38,222 nucleotides of DNA from CAYMWF01 sp964394085 [NCBI: uncultured Gemmatimonadota bacterium] (GTDB taxonomy: Bacteria > GCA-2686955 > CAYMWF01), in contig CAYMWF010000001.1 in assembly GCA_964394085.1 (NCBI GenBank), positions 1-38,222 of the forward strand, given 5' to 3'. The translations under genes and the position numbers were made by a program. How positions within the stretch are numbered: position 1 is the stretch's first letter; each line of letters starts with the position of its first letter. Shown piece after piece: positions 18,595-27,196 of the stretch. The notes under the pieces were generated by a model that did no database searches, was not told the origin of the DNA, and saw only the letters and a program-made list of their open reading frames with translations.

Positions 18595-18623
18595 ATTATA
18601 CCTTGTCCGTGTTGTATTGCCGA
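18595..18623 (-). promoter_or_regulatory. Sigma-70-type promoter for the alkylation repeat gene
   Basis: On the minus strand a perfect TATAAT (18600-18595) lies 17 bp from TCGGCA (18623-18618; 4 of 6 matches to TTGACA). It would start transcription about 40 nt before the ATG at 18549 and probably also drive the coupled DUF5916 gene. Confidence 0.5.
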
Positions 18624-18736
18624 GTTGAGCATCAGGAACCCGTGGGGATGTGGGCGCGAGGTGGTCGCACCCGGGATGATACCGGCTCCGGTGTCGCCCC
18701 GGCAATAGAAATAGCCGGTTGAAACGGAGAATAGTC

Positions 18737-20326
18737 ATGATTCCAGGTCGATTTTCCCGGAGAGCCATACTTTCATTTACAGCCTTTCTCATGCTGGTTT
18801 TCTGCAGTCAGGCCGCGGCGGATTGGAAGGCCGATCTATCCAGGCTGCTTGACACGGAAGACACCGGAGAAGCAGAACGGTTGACCGGGCGGGTTTTTGC
18901 GGCGCAGCCTGATATCGGAGAGGTCGCGGCTTTCATACAGGAGTACAAGTCTCCGTCACCGGCGGTTCGCGGCGATTTCCTGGAACAGACCCGGACCTGC
19001 TCCGACGGGGTGGAGCGCCCGTTCATCACATATGTGCCCGCGAGTTATGACGCTTCCCGCAGGACTCCTCTTCTCGTTTACCTCCACGGCGGCGTCAGCC
19101 GGGAGGAGATTTACGAAGAACGGCTCGAATATGTCGCGGAGAATCCGTTTATTCCCGTGGCGGCCGAATATGGGTGGCTGGTGGTTTTTCCCTACGGCCA
19201 GGCGGGCGCAACCTGGTGGGATGAGGTCGGAATGGATAATGTCCTCTCGATCGTCCGCCGGACGAAGCGCGATTACAACGTGGATGACGAGCGGGTTTGG
19301 ATGACGGGATTTTCGGACGGAGCGTCGGCATCATACCTCTTTTCGATGGTCCTTCCCGACTACTTCGCCGCGTTCGCCCCCCTGAACGGTCACATGGGTG
19401 TCGGCAGTCTCGACGGAAAGCTCCCTCTTTATGCTGAAAACATGGGGACATCGCCTCTTTACGTGGTCAATACCGATATAGATGCTTTGTATCCGGCGGA
19501 TAAGATGAAGGTCATGGTCGACATGGCCAGGAACGCCGGCGGCGATATTTTCTACAGGGAGTACCACGGCATCGGGCACGATTTCACGTACGCGGAGGCG
19601 GAACTTCCACGAATAGCACGGTTCTTCATGCGCCATCCGAGGAATCCATTCCCCGCTGCATTCGAATGGCGCGCCGCAACCTCTGATTTCGGCAGGTTCA
19701 GGTGGTTCAGGATAGACAGAATCTCGACTGAAGACGCGAAAGACTGGCATTCGGATGCGAATGTCTCAATGGTTGATGAAAGAGTGACTTTCGGCTTCTT
19801 TTCCGACAGCGATTACGAAGGGGAAGGGGTGAAAGTCGCGAGCCTTGTCGAAGATGAAGGAACCCTCGCCGCCAAAATGGGACTCCAGGCGGGTGACCTG
19901 ATCGTCAGGTGCGGAACGATGGCGATCAAAAATATCGACGATCTCAACGTTTTCAAGCAGTCGGTTGAGCGGGGCGACCCGATTGAAACGACCGTTCTCC
20001 GCGGAAACGAAGAAGTACTACTGTCGGGACGCCTTCCCGAACCCGCAAACTACTACCTCTTTCCGAGAGACCGCCCGTCCGCCGCAGTAAAGACCTCTTT
20101 CCGTGCAAACACGGTATTCATCGAAAGCTCACGTCTGGCTCGCTTCACCCTGTTCGCGCATCCCGACATGTTCCATCTCGACCGGGAAATAACGATTATA
20201 CTCAACGGAAAAGAGGTCTTCAGAAGGCTGGTGGAACCCGACCTTCACTTTTTTCTCACGAATTACCTGGAAAATCGCGACCGCTCGCAGCTGTACGTTG
20301 CGGCAGTGACAATCGATATAGAGTAA
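18737..20326 (+). CDS. Secreted alpha/beta-hydrolase (esterase/peptidase type) with PDZ domain
   Basis: 529 aa. An N-terminal signal peptide (RRAILSFTAFLMLVFCSQAAA) is followed by an alpha/beta-hydrolase of the PHB-depolymerase/predicted-peptidase type: oxyanion-side LLVYLHGG, nucleophile S193 in GFSDGA, acid D247 or D249 in NTDIDALYP, and H281 in GIGHDFTY. A PDZ domain follows (~363-434, LAAKMGLQAGDLIVRCG), then a ~90-residue beta-rich tail (RLARFTLFAHPDMFHLD). The PDZ domain is uncommon on this fold and suggests peptide-end recognition or anchoring in the periplasm. ATG 18737 was chosen because GGAG lies 7 nt upstream; a TTG 18 nt earlier is in frame. First of three secreted genes on this strand. 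Confidence 0.8.
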   Translation: MIPGRFSRRAILSFTAFLMLVFCSQAAADWKADLSRLLDTEDTGEAERLTGRVFAAQPDIGEVAAFIQEYKSPSPAVRGDFLEQTRTCSDGVERPFITYVPASYDASRRTPLLVYLHGGVSREEIYEERLEYVAENPFIPVAAEYGWLVVFPYGQAGATWWDEVGMDNVLSIVRRTKRDYNVDDERVWMTGFSDGASASYLFSMVLPDYFAAFAPLNGHMGVGSLDGKLPLYAENMGTSPLYVVNTDIDALYPADKMKVMVDMARNAGGDIFYREYHGIGHDFTYAEAELPRIARFFMRHPRNPFPAAFEWRAATSDFGRFRWFRIDRISTEDAKDWHSDANVSMVDERVTFGFFSDSDYEGEGVKVASLVEDEGTLAAKMGLQAGDLIVRCGTMAIKNIDDLNVFKQSVERGDPIETTVLRGNEEVLLSGRLPEPANYYLFPRDRPSAAVKTSFRANTVFIESSRLARFTLFAHPDMFHLDREITIILNGKEVFRRLVEPDLHFFLTNYLENRDRSQLYVAAVTIDIE

Positions 20327-20372
20327 CCTGCTCATTCTTACCGGCAGAGGCGGACCACCTGCATAATCGGGT

Positions 20373-20378
20373 TATAAT
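20373..20378 (+). promoter_or_regulatory. Possible -10 box for the transglutaminase-like gene
   Basis: A perfect TATAAT lies in the 115-bp gap after the esterase gene. The -35 position (GCGGAC) is poor, so this is tentative. Confidence 0.3.
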
Positions 20379-20441
20379 ACTTTCGCGTCCCGAATCGGGG
20401 GAAACGGAAGAGAAGCAGGGGCACGCCCCCTTTAACACTTG

Positions 20442-22577
20442 ATGTTTTCAGGTTTCCCCGACGGTATCAGATCGGCGCGGAGGGAACGGTTAATTTTGTT
20501 TAACTTCAAAAAACGCCTGATCACCGGTTTTACACATTTCTTTTTGCCTGCCCTTCTCGTCGCCGCTGCTGCGGCGCCGGGATCGTCTGCAGGAGATGCA
20601 GGGGAGCTGCCGGATGGAATCGAAGCAGTTGCACTCATGTTCGATTTCGAGGGTTCGAGTGCGGTTCCCCTGAGGCAGAATTACTACCTGGATTATGATA
20701 AGCCCGAATGGATGAAAGATATCCGGAGCAATCCGGCACTGTTCAAATCGGGTGAGCAAGGTGTCCGGATCTGCGCCTGGTTCGAAGCGCCGCCTCACAT
20801 TGAATCAGCCCTCGTCTGGGCACTCCTGCGGCCGGCCGACCGGGAAAATCCGATCCGTGGAGTCGTTGAACCGGAGACCGTAACTTTCACTGAAGGCCGG
20901 GCCGATTCGGTGATGTTTTCGATTTCGAGACCGCTCCCCGACCGGCTGGGCATCTACGATTTTTACCTTCAATGGATGGCCGGCGACATTCCGGGCATGG
21001 AAAAACCGGATACAGCTCTCAATATTTCTGGTCCTCACAGGTTATACACCGTTCTGGATGATCCGTCCCCGCCGTGGAGCGTCTTACCCGGAACCTTCTC
21101 CAATCCCTGGTCCGAGGCCCTTGATCTCGTCCTCGTCGGCGAGGGGATCCCTGCTGTCCAAAAGGAAAGTCTCCAGACTTATGTTACAAAGAGCGTGTTC
21201 GAATACCCGGTCTTCGAATACGACATATGGGGCGGCGCTTCCGAGTATACCTGGACGAACAACTATGACTACTGGACAGTCGATCTCACGTCGATGATCG
21301 ATGACATCAGGCAGGCAATCACCAGGGTGGGCAACTGCTACGACGGCGCTGCCGCCGTGGTGGTTTTCAGCAACCTGCTCGGATGCGATCTGAAGTTTCT
21401 GGGCTCGGGAGGAAGCCTGTTCTGGGGATTCACCCGGCACGCCTTCGGATATCTCAACTGCATAGATCCGATCGGCAGGGGGGAGGATTTTTGCAACAAT
21501 CCGTTTCACGAGGGCTGGTCCGCGAGGGATGACGCAGTTGTGTATCAGGACGGCACCTCTGGAAGCTGTTCCCGCACCAGCTTCGGAAACCATGCTTTCG
21601 CGGGTCCGTCCGGCGGTGCTGATGCGATCATCTGGGACGCGACCCTGAAGGCCGATACCGACGGGAACCGCGACACTTACGTTCTGTTCCCCTCCCCGGA
21701 CGGGGATGCCGTATCCACGGGCCTGACATCCACCGTCCTTACCGATGAATCGCAGAACTGGGCTCCCGGCGAGTTCGCTGGAAAACTGCTCAATCCCGAC
21801 ACCGACAGCAAGAGCCCGGAACCTTATCCCGAATACGAGATCCTGGACAACACGGCAACGACGATAACGGTTGTATCAGGCGACCTGACAGATTACGCAG
21901 CCGTGAACGATCACTACTGGGTCAGGGATGCGGACCAGCCGTCTGTCGACATGACCTATGTGACCGGGGTTCCCTGGAGTTTGTACAGACCCGGCGTTGT
22001 GGATGACATTCCCTCGAGCAATACGGATCCTCCCGTAGAGTGCACTCTGGCTATCCGATCACCGGCCTACGGAACAGGTGACATCCCCCGACCGCTTCTC
22101 GAAGCATACGGCGTGGAAGGCTGGCCGGTGGGCGGCACCAGGTTCGATGTCCATCCGGACCCGGTTTCACTGTTCCCGTTTCTCGAAAATTCGCGAAGCA
22201 TCAGCCGCGAATTTTTTATCGACGGCGAACATCTTTCCGAACGTTATTACCTGCTCGAATCGGAGAAGGGAACTTTCAGGCTGTCCATTGTAAGGGGCGG
22301 ATCGAGCGAAGCGGTCGCGGGATACCTCGCGATAAGGCTGTGCGGACCGCGGACCATGGCGTTTCAGCCTCCGCCGGCTCTCCCTTTCGGCGAGGTTCGC
22401 TGCACTGGCCCGGGCGATGTCTGCTTCTCCGTTCGGTCAAGCGGTGAATCGGAGTTCGGCAGAATAGAATTTCTGCGGGGCAACATCCTGGTAAGGCTCG
22501 AAGGCGAAGGTGTCTGGCGGACCGGGCTGTACGAGATGGCCTGCCGTCTCGATCGCCGCCTGTTGTCGACCCGGTGA
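20442..22577 (+). CDS. Secreted transglutaminase-fold protein
   Basis: About 711 aa with a hydrophobic export segment (ITGFTHFFLPALLVAAAAA). The centre has the spacing of the transglutaminase-like Cys-His-Asp triad: Cys in RVGNCYDGAA (299 counted from this ATG), His in FGNHAF (384) and Asp in IIWDATLKAD (399). Such proteins are cysteine proteases or crosslinkers, and many bacterial ones are peptidases. The regions on both sides (about 280 residues before, 300 after) are not recognised; the N-terminal part is beta-rich. The start is unsure: ATG 20442, or TTG 20496 after GGAGG, which would place the signal peptide at the very N terminus. It lies 46 nt upstream of the next secreted gene. Confidence 0.68.
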   Translation: MFSGFPDGIRSARRERLILFNFKKRLITGFTHFFLPALLVAAAAAPGSSAGDAGELPDGIEAVALMFDFEGSSAVPLRQNYYLDYDKPEWMKDIRSNPALFKSGEQGVRICAWFEAPPHIESALVWALLRPADRENPIRGVVEPETVTFTEGRADSVMFSISRPLPDRLGIYDFYLQWMAGDIPGMEKPDTALNISGPHRLYTVLDDPSPPWSVLPGTFSNPWSEALDLVLVGEGIPAVQKESLQTYVTKSVFEYPVFEYDIWGGASEYTWTNNYDYWTVDLTSMIDDIRQAITRVGNCYDGAAAVVVFSNLLGCDLKFLGSGGSLFWGFTRHAFGYLNCIDPIGRGEDFCNNPFHEGWSARDDAVVYQDGTSGSCSRTSFGNHAFAGPSGGADAIIWDATLKADTDGNRDTYVLFPSPDGDAVSTGLTSTVLTDESQNWAPGEFAGKLLNPDTDSKSPEPYPEYEILDNTATTITVVSGDLTDYAAVNDHYWVRDADQPSVDMTYVTGVPWSLYRPGVVDDIPSSNTDPPVECTLAIRSPAYGTGDIPRPLLEAYGVEGWPVGGTRFDVHPDPVSLFPFLENSRSISREFFIDGEHLSERYYLLESEKGTFRLSIVRGGSSEAVAGYLAIRLCGPRTMAFQPPPALPFGEVRCTGPGDVCFSVRSSGESEFGRIEFLRGNILVRLEGEGVWRTGLYEMACRLDRRLLSTR

Positions 22578-22623
22578 CCGGCCCCTGTGCATGCAGGTTC
22601 GAACGGATTACGGGAGGTTTTTC

Positions 22624-23661
22624 ATGAAATTCCGGTGCATTCTCAAAACAGCTCTGGTTTTGCTGCTGCCTTGTTGCTTTCCGGCTGAGCTGCCTGCCGT
22701 CGAGCTCGCGGCCTGGTCGGGAGAGGGCGGGCCGTATCACCAGATAGAAGGATGGATGGACATCCTGGTGGAACAGGATGTGGACATATACCTGAATATC
22801 AGGGAGGAGGACCTTTCGGATCCCGATCTGATGTCGCTAATACGGGAATGCAACGCTTCGGGAGTCGAGATCAGGGCATGGCTCGTGCTACCCGTGGAGC
22901 TGGGATACTGGCCGTCCGAGATAAGCGCCGACGAGATGTTTGCTTTTTCGGAAAGGTTTCTCGACTGGACCGAGGCCAATCAGCTTGATGTCCGCTGGAT
23001 ATGCGTGGATATGGAGATCCCGATCCAGCAATCCCGCCTGCTGACCGAGCTGCTCGAGAACGGGCAGTTCCTGAAAGCGGCGTATATCCTCGCCCGCAAC
23101 ATGGATGAAGAATCCTTCGAATACGCGGTTTCCGTCTATACCGACCTGGTCGAATCGGCCCATGCGAGGGGAGTTTCGGTTCACTGCGTGACCTTCCCCC
23201 AGGTTCTGGACGATTTTCAGGACGGCGACCACGATCTGCAGGATGCCCTTCAGCTGCCGGTGCTTCCCGTCCCGTGGGACGAAATATCCGTGATGGTGTA
23301 CAGGTCCCATTACCGGGATATATTCGGATTCGATATGGGCGCGTATCTCGTTTATGACTATTCGAAGGATATAGAAAGGCTCTGGGGAGGACGGGGCTGC
23401 ATCGATCTGGGTGTAGTGGGCGATCCCGGATACGCCGATTCGCGGTGCGCCCGCGCCGATGCCAGGGGGATCAAGGCCGCAGGCGTCGGCAAGGTTCACT
23501 TCTACAGCCTGGAGCTGATCCTGGAGCCCGGGGGAGAGGGGATCGAATGGTTCCGCGCCGTGCGGGAAGCCGGACCCCGCGTACCGTTATACAGGCCTGC
23601 GGTGTCGTTGATGCGGGGCAGTCTGCAGCTTCTCGACTGGATGATATGGGATTTTCGCTGA
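22624..23661 (+). CDS. Secreted protein with barrel-like features, function unknown
   Basis: 345 aa with a clear signal peptide (MKFRCILKTALVLLLPCCFPA) and a strong ribosome site (GGGAGG, 6 nt before ATG). The body alternates short hydrophobic strands and helices as in (beta/alpha)8 barrels: VDIYLNIREEDL, EIRAWLVLP, VRWICVDMEIP, VSVHCVTFPQVLDDF, ISVMVYRSHYRD, CIDLGVVGDP and KVHFYSLELIL. Acidic residues at strand ends (VDME, EEDL) would suit a glycoside-hydrolase-like active site, but I do not recognise a family. It probably shares a transcript with the transglutaminase-fold gene and converges with the LamG protein gene. Confidence 0.7.
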   Translation: MKFRCILKTALVLLLPCCFPAELPAVELAAWSGEGGPYHQIEGWMDILVEQDVDIYLNIREEDLSDPDLMSLIRECNASGVEIRAWLVLPVELGYWPSEISADEMFAFSERFLDWTEANQLDVRWICVDMEIPIQQSRLLTELLENGQFLKAAYILARNMDEESFEYAVSVYTDLVESAHARGVSVHCVTFPQVLDDFQDGDHDLQDALQLPVLPVPWDEISVMVYRSHYRDIFGFDMGAYLVYDYSKDIERLWGGRGCIDLGVVGDPGYADSRCARADARGIKAAGVGKVHFYSLELILEPGGEGIEWFRAVREAGPRVPLYRPAVSLMRGSLQLLDWMIWDFR

Positions 23662-23674
23662 AGCGCCGATTATG

Positions 23675-26600
23675 TCAGCCTCTATTTCTCACGGTCCTGA
23701 CCCGGTTCCATATCCGTCCCGAGGCGTTCCGTAATTTTTTCTTGGCCGGCCGCACATGGATCGGGGGATCGGTATTCCCGTTCGGGGTCGCTTTTTTGAG
23801 AATAACGCAGTCGAAAGGATCCAGGGTCACGAGACTGTCGGCTTCAGAGCCGTCGTTGTACCTTGCGGTTGATTCGATGAAGATCCCGTCAGCGATGCAG
23901 GGGCCGTCTCCGGAGCTGATGACGAGACTGTTCTCCTGGAAGGAATCCAGGAACGCCGAGCCCACAAAGACCCATCCGTCACCGCCCGTTGTCTGATCGA
24001 TTGTCGTATCGAAAAGAAGCTCCGTACCGGCGTACAGTGCAACCGACACACTCCCGCTAAGTTCGGCAATTTCCGGCGCGGCCGCCCACCAGACATGAAA
24101 ATCGTAGTCGTCCGGTTCGAAGATATCGAGATCGAAGGTCCCTTCGCTGCCTGCGTCCAGGACGGCGCAGTTTTCGTCCCAGTCATGATAATATGGTCCC
24201 GTCGCCTTCCATTGACCCGTATCGTATTGCTCGAGAGTGTAGCCCCCCGTAACCGAAAATGCTTCATCCCCGTTGTCGATGATCCATTGCCGTTTCGGAG
24301 CCTGGTCTCCGGAAATGCGGACCATCGGCTGTCCCAGGCGCACATCTTCCTTCTGTTCCGTAGCATTCAGGTACATGGAGCCGTTCTCGAATTCCCTGCC
24401 GAACACTCGCGGGACGGTGTTGATGCAGGAGATATCGTCGAACCATACCGTTCCCGTGGTGTCGCCCAGCAGGAACTGGACCCGGCAGTCACCGGCGTCG
24501 GTGAGTGAAATCCATTCGAATTCGAATTCCTGCCATTCCGAAGAGAGCTCCAGGGTTTCGAACAGCCCGTAATTCACGAGGACGGAGTCGCGCTTGCAGG
24601 TCCGCGTCCGGATAGTTCGGGGCGGGTCGCTTTTTGCGCTGAAGTTGAGAGTATATCTCGTCCCTTCCGTGATAGTGCGTTCCGGTTGATCCAGCGCTAC
24701 ATGCCAGTATTCGCCTTCTCCGGCGTCCCAGACAGTCACCCTGCACGAAGCCTCACCGGTCAACGGTTCCGAGAAGTCTTTTTCGATAGTCGCATCGGAC
24801 CCTGTGAACCATTGAACGTACAGCAGCCAGTCGTCTTCGATGTAATCTTCCTCGAAACCGCCGTTTTCAACGAGCTCTACCGGGAAGTAGTTCTTGCAGG
24901 AGGCGATGAACAAATCACCGGCCGGCTGTCCCAAGTTGAAATCGAGCTCATCGTACCACCAGTCGTTTCCATGCCATGCATCGCCGAACTCGTGTGCGAA
25001 ATAACCGTCGCGCATCAGTGTCACGCCGAGCCCGAAACGCATCCGCGGATAGAATGTCCTGGCAAATTCGCAGACGGAGGCGGGGGCGGTTGTTTTGGGT
25101 TCGTATCCGTAGCCGTATGAGATCTGGTCGTGTGGCGCCGATTCGACGGTGGTGATAGGCGTCTCGATGCCGACTTCGAACCATCCTTTATATCTGTCGT
25201 CGAGAAGGGGGAAATCGTTTCTTCCCTCGATGACGTCGGAGGTCAGGAACAGGATCGATTCTCCGTTGAAATAGTCGGCCATTTCCTGGTCGGTGAGGGT
25301 GCCTCTGAGGTGCCCCGTTACCAGAGCATGGGGCATCAGTTTCCTGAATTCGGCGATTTCGTGAAACATTCCGGCACGCCAGGCCGCATCGAGAGAGTCC
25401 GGATCGTCGGGCTGCCCGTCCTCGTCCGCATCCACCTGGACGGGGTTACCCCAGCAGTCCTCCGTAAGCCAGGACTGGTCCACGTAGAAATTGTCGAAAA
25501 AGATCCCGTCGAACGGCATTTCCTCATCCATGGCGTACTGGTAAGCGAGGTCCGCCTGCATCTCCGCTATATCGAGGCGTGTCATGTTGAAACGGTAGAC
25601 GCCGGGCCAGGGTTCAATCGGCTCGCCGTTAACATCTTTAAGCAGGAGATCGGGATCAGTCGAAGCGTTGCTCATGCCGGCGTTCACCGATGTGAGTATC
25701 CGGATCGATGGATTCAGAGTGCGCATTATCGCCATTTCATCAATCGTCCAGTGCTTGACGCCGAGCCAGAGATCGATCCGAGAGAGTCGTTCCAGGTTCT
25801 CCTGGGAATGATCCTCGAAATCGCCCCAGAGGTTGAACGTCCTGGGGTAGTCGGGCTCGGATGAAGGCAGGACGCGGTACATCCGGTGGGCGTAATACGA
25901 TGTATCGAGATCGCACCTGAAATAGACGTGGTGCGTGTTTATCGGGGATGATGGCAGGGGAAGGTTCGTATAGTGAGAGCTGGTGCCGCCGCCGTCGTCG
26001 AAATCGGTCATCCCTTCGAAGGGGGTCAGGGCTCCGATGCTGTATCTCACAACGGCGGGGTCGGAGGACTCGATTGTGACATCCAGAGAGGTCGACCCCG
26101 CAGGGAGGATCATGCTGAAAGGTGCGATATCGTGGAGCGGCGGGGAATTCCATGTAAAAGATTCGCTGAGAACAGGAGCTCCGTATTCGAAACCGTTGCA
26201 GGGGGTCAGTTCGAAGGCCAGCGAGTCTCCGGGTTGGAGGAGATCCGTATCGAGGTGGATTTCGTCGTTCCTGAAAGGTCTGGTTCTTCCGGCGTTTTCC
26301 GCAATGATTTCCGCATCCAGGGCTTCGTCCAGGATCCTTACCTCGTCGATATAATAGTCGCATATACTGCCCGTCGCCCGGCCTCCGATGCTGATTTTGC
26401 CCTCCGTATCTCCAGGCGGCGAGTAGGGTCCTTCACCGCGAGGGAAGCCGTCTATATACAGCCTGAGCAGGTTCGAGCTTTCCGAGAAGGTCATCGCCAC
26501 GTGAAACCATTCACCTGGAGATCTGTGCCGGATACAGGCCTTCTGTGAAGTCGCTTTCTGGGTGAGCCCCTGGGATTTTCCGCCGGCGTAGAGCACCCTG

Positions 26601-27160
26601 GTATCCAGACTCTGCATGACGTTCAGGAAATTATCATGGTCGGCCGCGAAGCCGAACAGGATCTGGGGATTGCTTCCGTATACCGTGTCTTCCGGTGCAT
26701 ACCTGAGAGCCGTCCAGAACTCCACGGTTCCCTCTGAAACAGAAAAATTGCCGGCTCCTTCATATACGAGCATACCGCCTTCTTCCAGGAGCAGGGCTGA
26801 ACCGAATTTTCCGGGAACGAATTCCGTCGATACCGAATTGTAAGGGACCTCGCCGTCCGAGGATTCAAGCGATTCGTCCAGGTGAGCCAGGAATAGTTGA
26901 GGAATCCGGCCGGATTCGAATTCCGAGCCGTTCAGAATCCATCTGAACAGGGAGCCGCTTTCGGGAAGCGATTCCTCTTCGGAAAAGGAACCGGAACCTT
27001 CGAGAAACGAATAGGACCAGGAGGGAGCCGTTTTCAGATCATAAGCATCGGGAACAGCGGCATGAACGAAGCAGGGGAGCAGAAGAAGCGTTATATGGAA
27101 AATCATCCGGGAGGTCAAACGTTTCCCTGGTTTTTCGGGTGTTGTCACGTTGTTTTTCAA
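23675..27160 (-). CDS. Large secreted LamG / hypothetical glycosidase (GHL-like) multidomain protein
   Basis: 1161 aa. A signal peptide (MIFHITLLLLPCFVHA) is followed by a LamG/concanavalin-like domain (~100-290: SEGTVEFWTALRY, PGEWFHVAMTFSES, LYIDGFPRG, YIDEVRILDEAL). The middle third is barrel-like and resembles hypothetical glycosyl hydrolase family GHL15: RTFNLWGDF, PFDGIFFDNFYVDQSW, HALVTGHLRG. Inside it a canonical 12-residue EF-hand-type loop (DADEDGQPDDPD, bases 25397-25432) probably binds calcium. A carbohydrate-binding-module-like beta sandwich follows (VENGGFEEDY to WFDDISCINTVPR), then a beta-rich end and a basic tail. TTG start with AGGAG 9 nt upstream. The likely role is binding and cleavage of an extracellular polysaccharide, by inference. 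Confidence 0.78.
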   Translation of the reverse strand: MKNNVTTPEKPGKRLTSRMIFHITLLLLPCFVHAAVPDAYDLKTAPSWSYSFLEGSGSFSEEESLPESGSLFRWILNGSEFESGRIPQLFLAHLDESLESSDGEVPYNSVSTEFVPGKFGSALLLEEGGMLVYEGAGNFSVSEGTVEFWTALRYAPEDTVYGSNPQILFGFAADHDNFLNVMQSLDTRVLYAGGKSQGLTQKATSQKACIRHRSPGEWFHVAMTFSESSNLLRLYIDGFPRGEGPYSPPGDTEGKISIGGRATGSICDYYIDEVRILDEALDAEIIAENAGRTRPFRNDEIHLDTDLLQPGDSLAFELTPCNGFEYGAPVLSESFTWNSPPLHDIAPFSMILPAGSTSLDVTIESSDPAVVRYSIGALTPFEGMTDFDDGGGTSSHYTNLPLPSSPINTHHVYFRCDLDTSYYAHRMYRVLPSSEPDYPRTFNLWGDFEDHSQENLERLSRIDLWLGVKHWTIDEMAIMRTLNPSIRILTSVNAGMSNASTDPDLLLKDVNGEPIEPWPGVYRFNMTRLDIAEMQADLAYQYAMDEEMPFDGIFFDNFYVDQSWLTEDCWGNPVQVDADEDGQPDDPDSLDAAWRAGMFHEIAEFRKLMPHALVTGHLRGTLTDQEMADYFNGESILFLTSDVIEGRNDFPLLDDRYKGWFEVGIETPITTVESAPHDQISYGYGYEPKTTAPASVCEFARTFYPRMRFGLGVTLMRDGYFAHEFGDAWHGNDWWYDELDFNLGQPAGDLFIASCKNYFPVELVENGGFEEDYIEDDWLLYVQWFTGSDATIEKDFSEPLTGEASCRVTVWDAGEGEYWHVALDQPERTITEGTRYTLNFSAKSDPPRTIRTRTCKRDSVLVNYGLFETLELSSEWQEFEFEWISLTDAGDCRVQFLLGDTTGTVWFDDISCINTVPRVFGREFENGSMYLNATEQKEDVRLGQPMVRISGDQAPKRQWIIDNGDEAFSVTGGYTLEQYDTGQWKATGPYYHDWDENCAVLDAGSEGTFDLDIFEPDDYDFHVWWAAAPEIAELSGSVSVALYAGTELLFDTTIDQTTGGDGWVFVGSAFLDSFQENSLVISSGDGPCIADGIFIESTARYNDGSEADSLVTLDPFDCVILKKATPNGNTDPPIHVRPAKKKLRNASGRIWNRVRTVRNRG

Positions 27161-27196
27161 GATGTGGTCTCCTGGAGAAGTCGTGGCTGTTCTGTA

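Noticed and set aside
18550-18792. N-terminal extension of the DNA alkylation repeat protein
   Set aside because: It crosses the promoter and has no family resemblance; ATG 18549 has a ribosome site and gives the family length.
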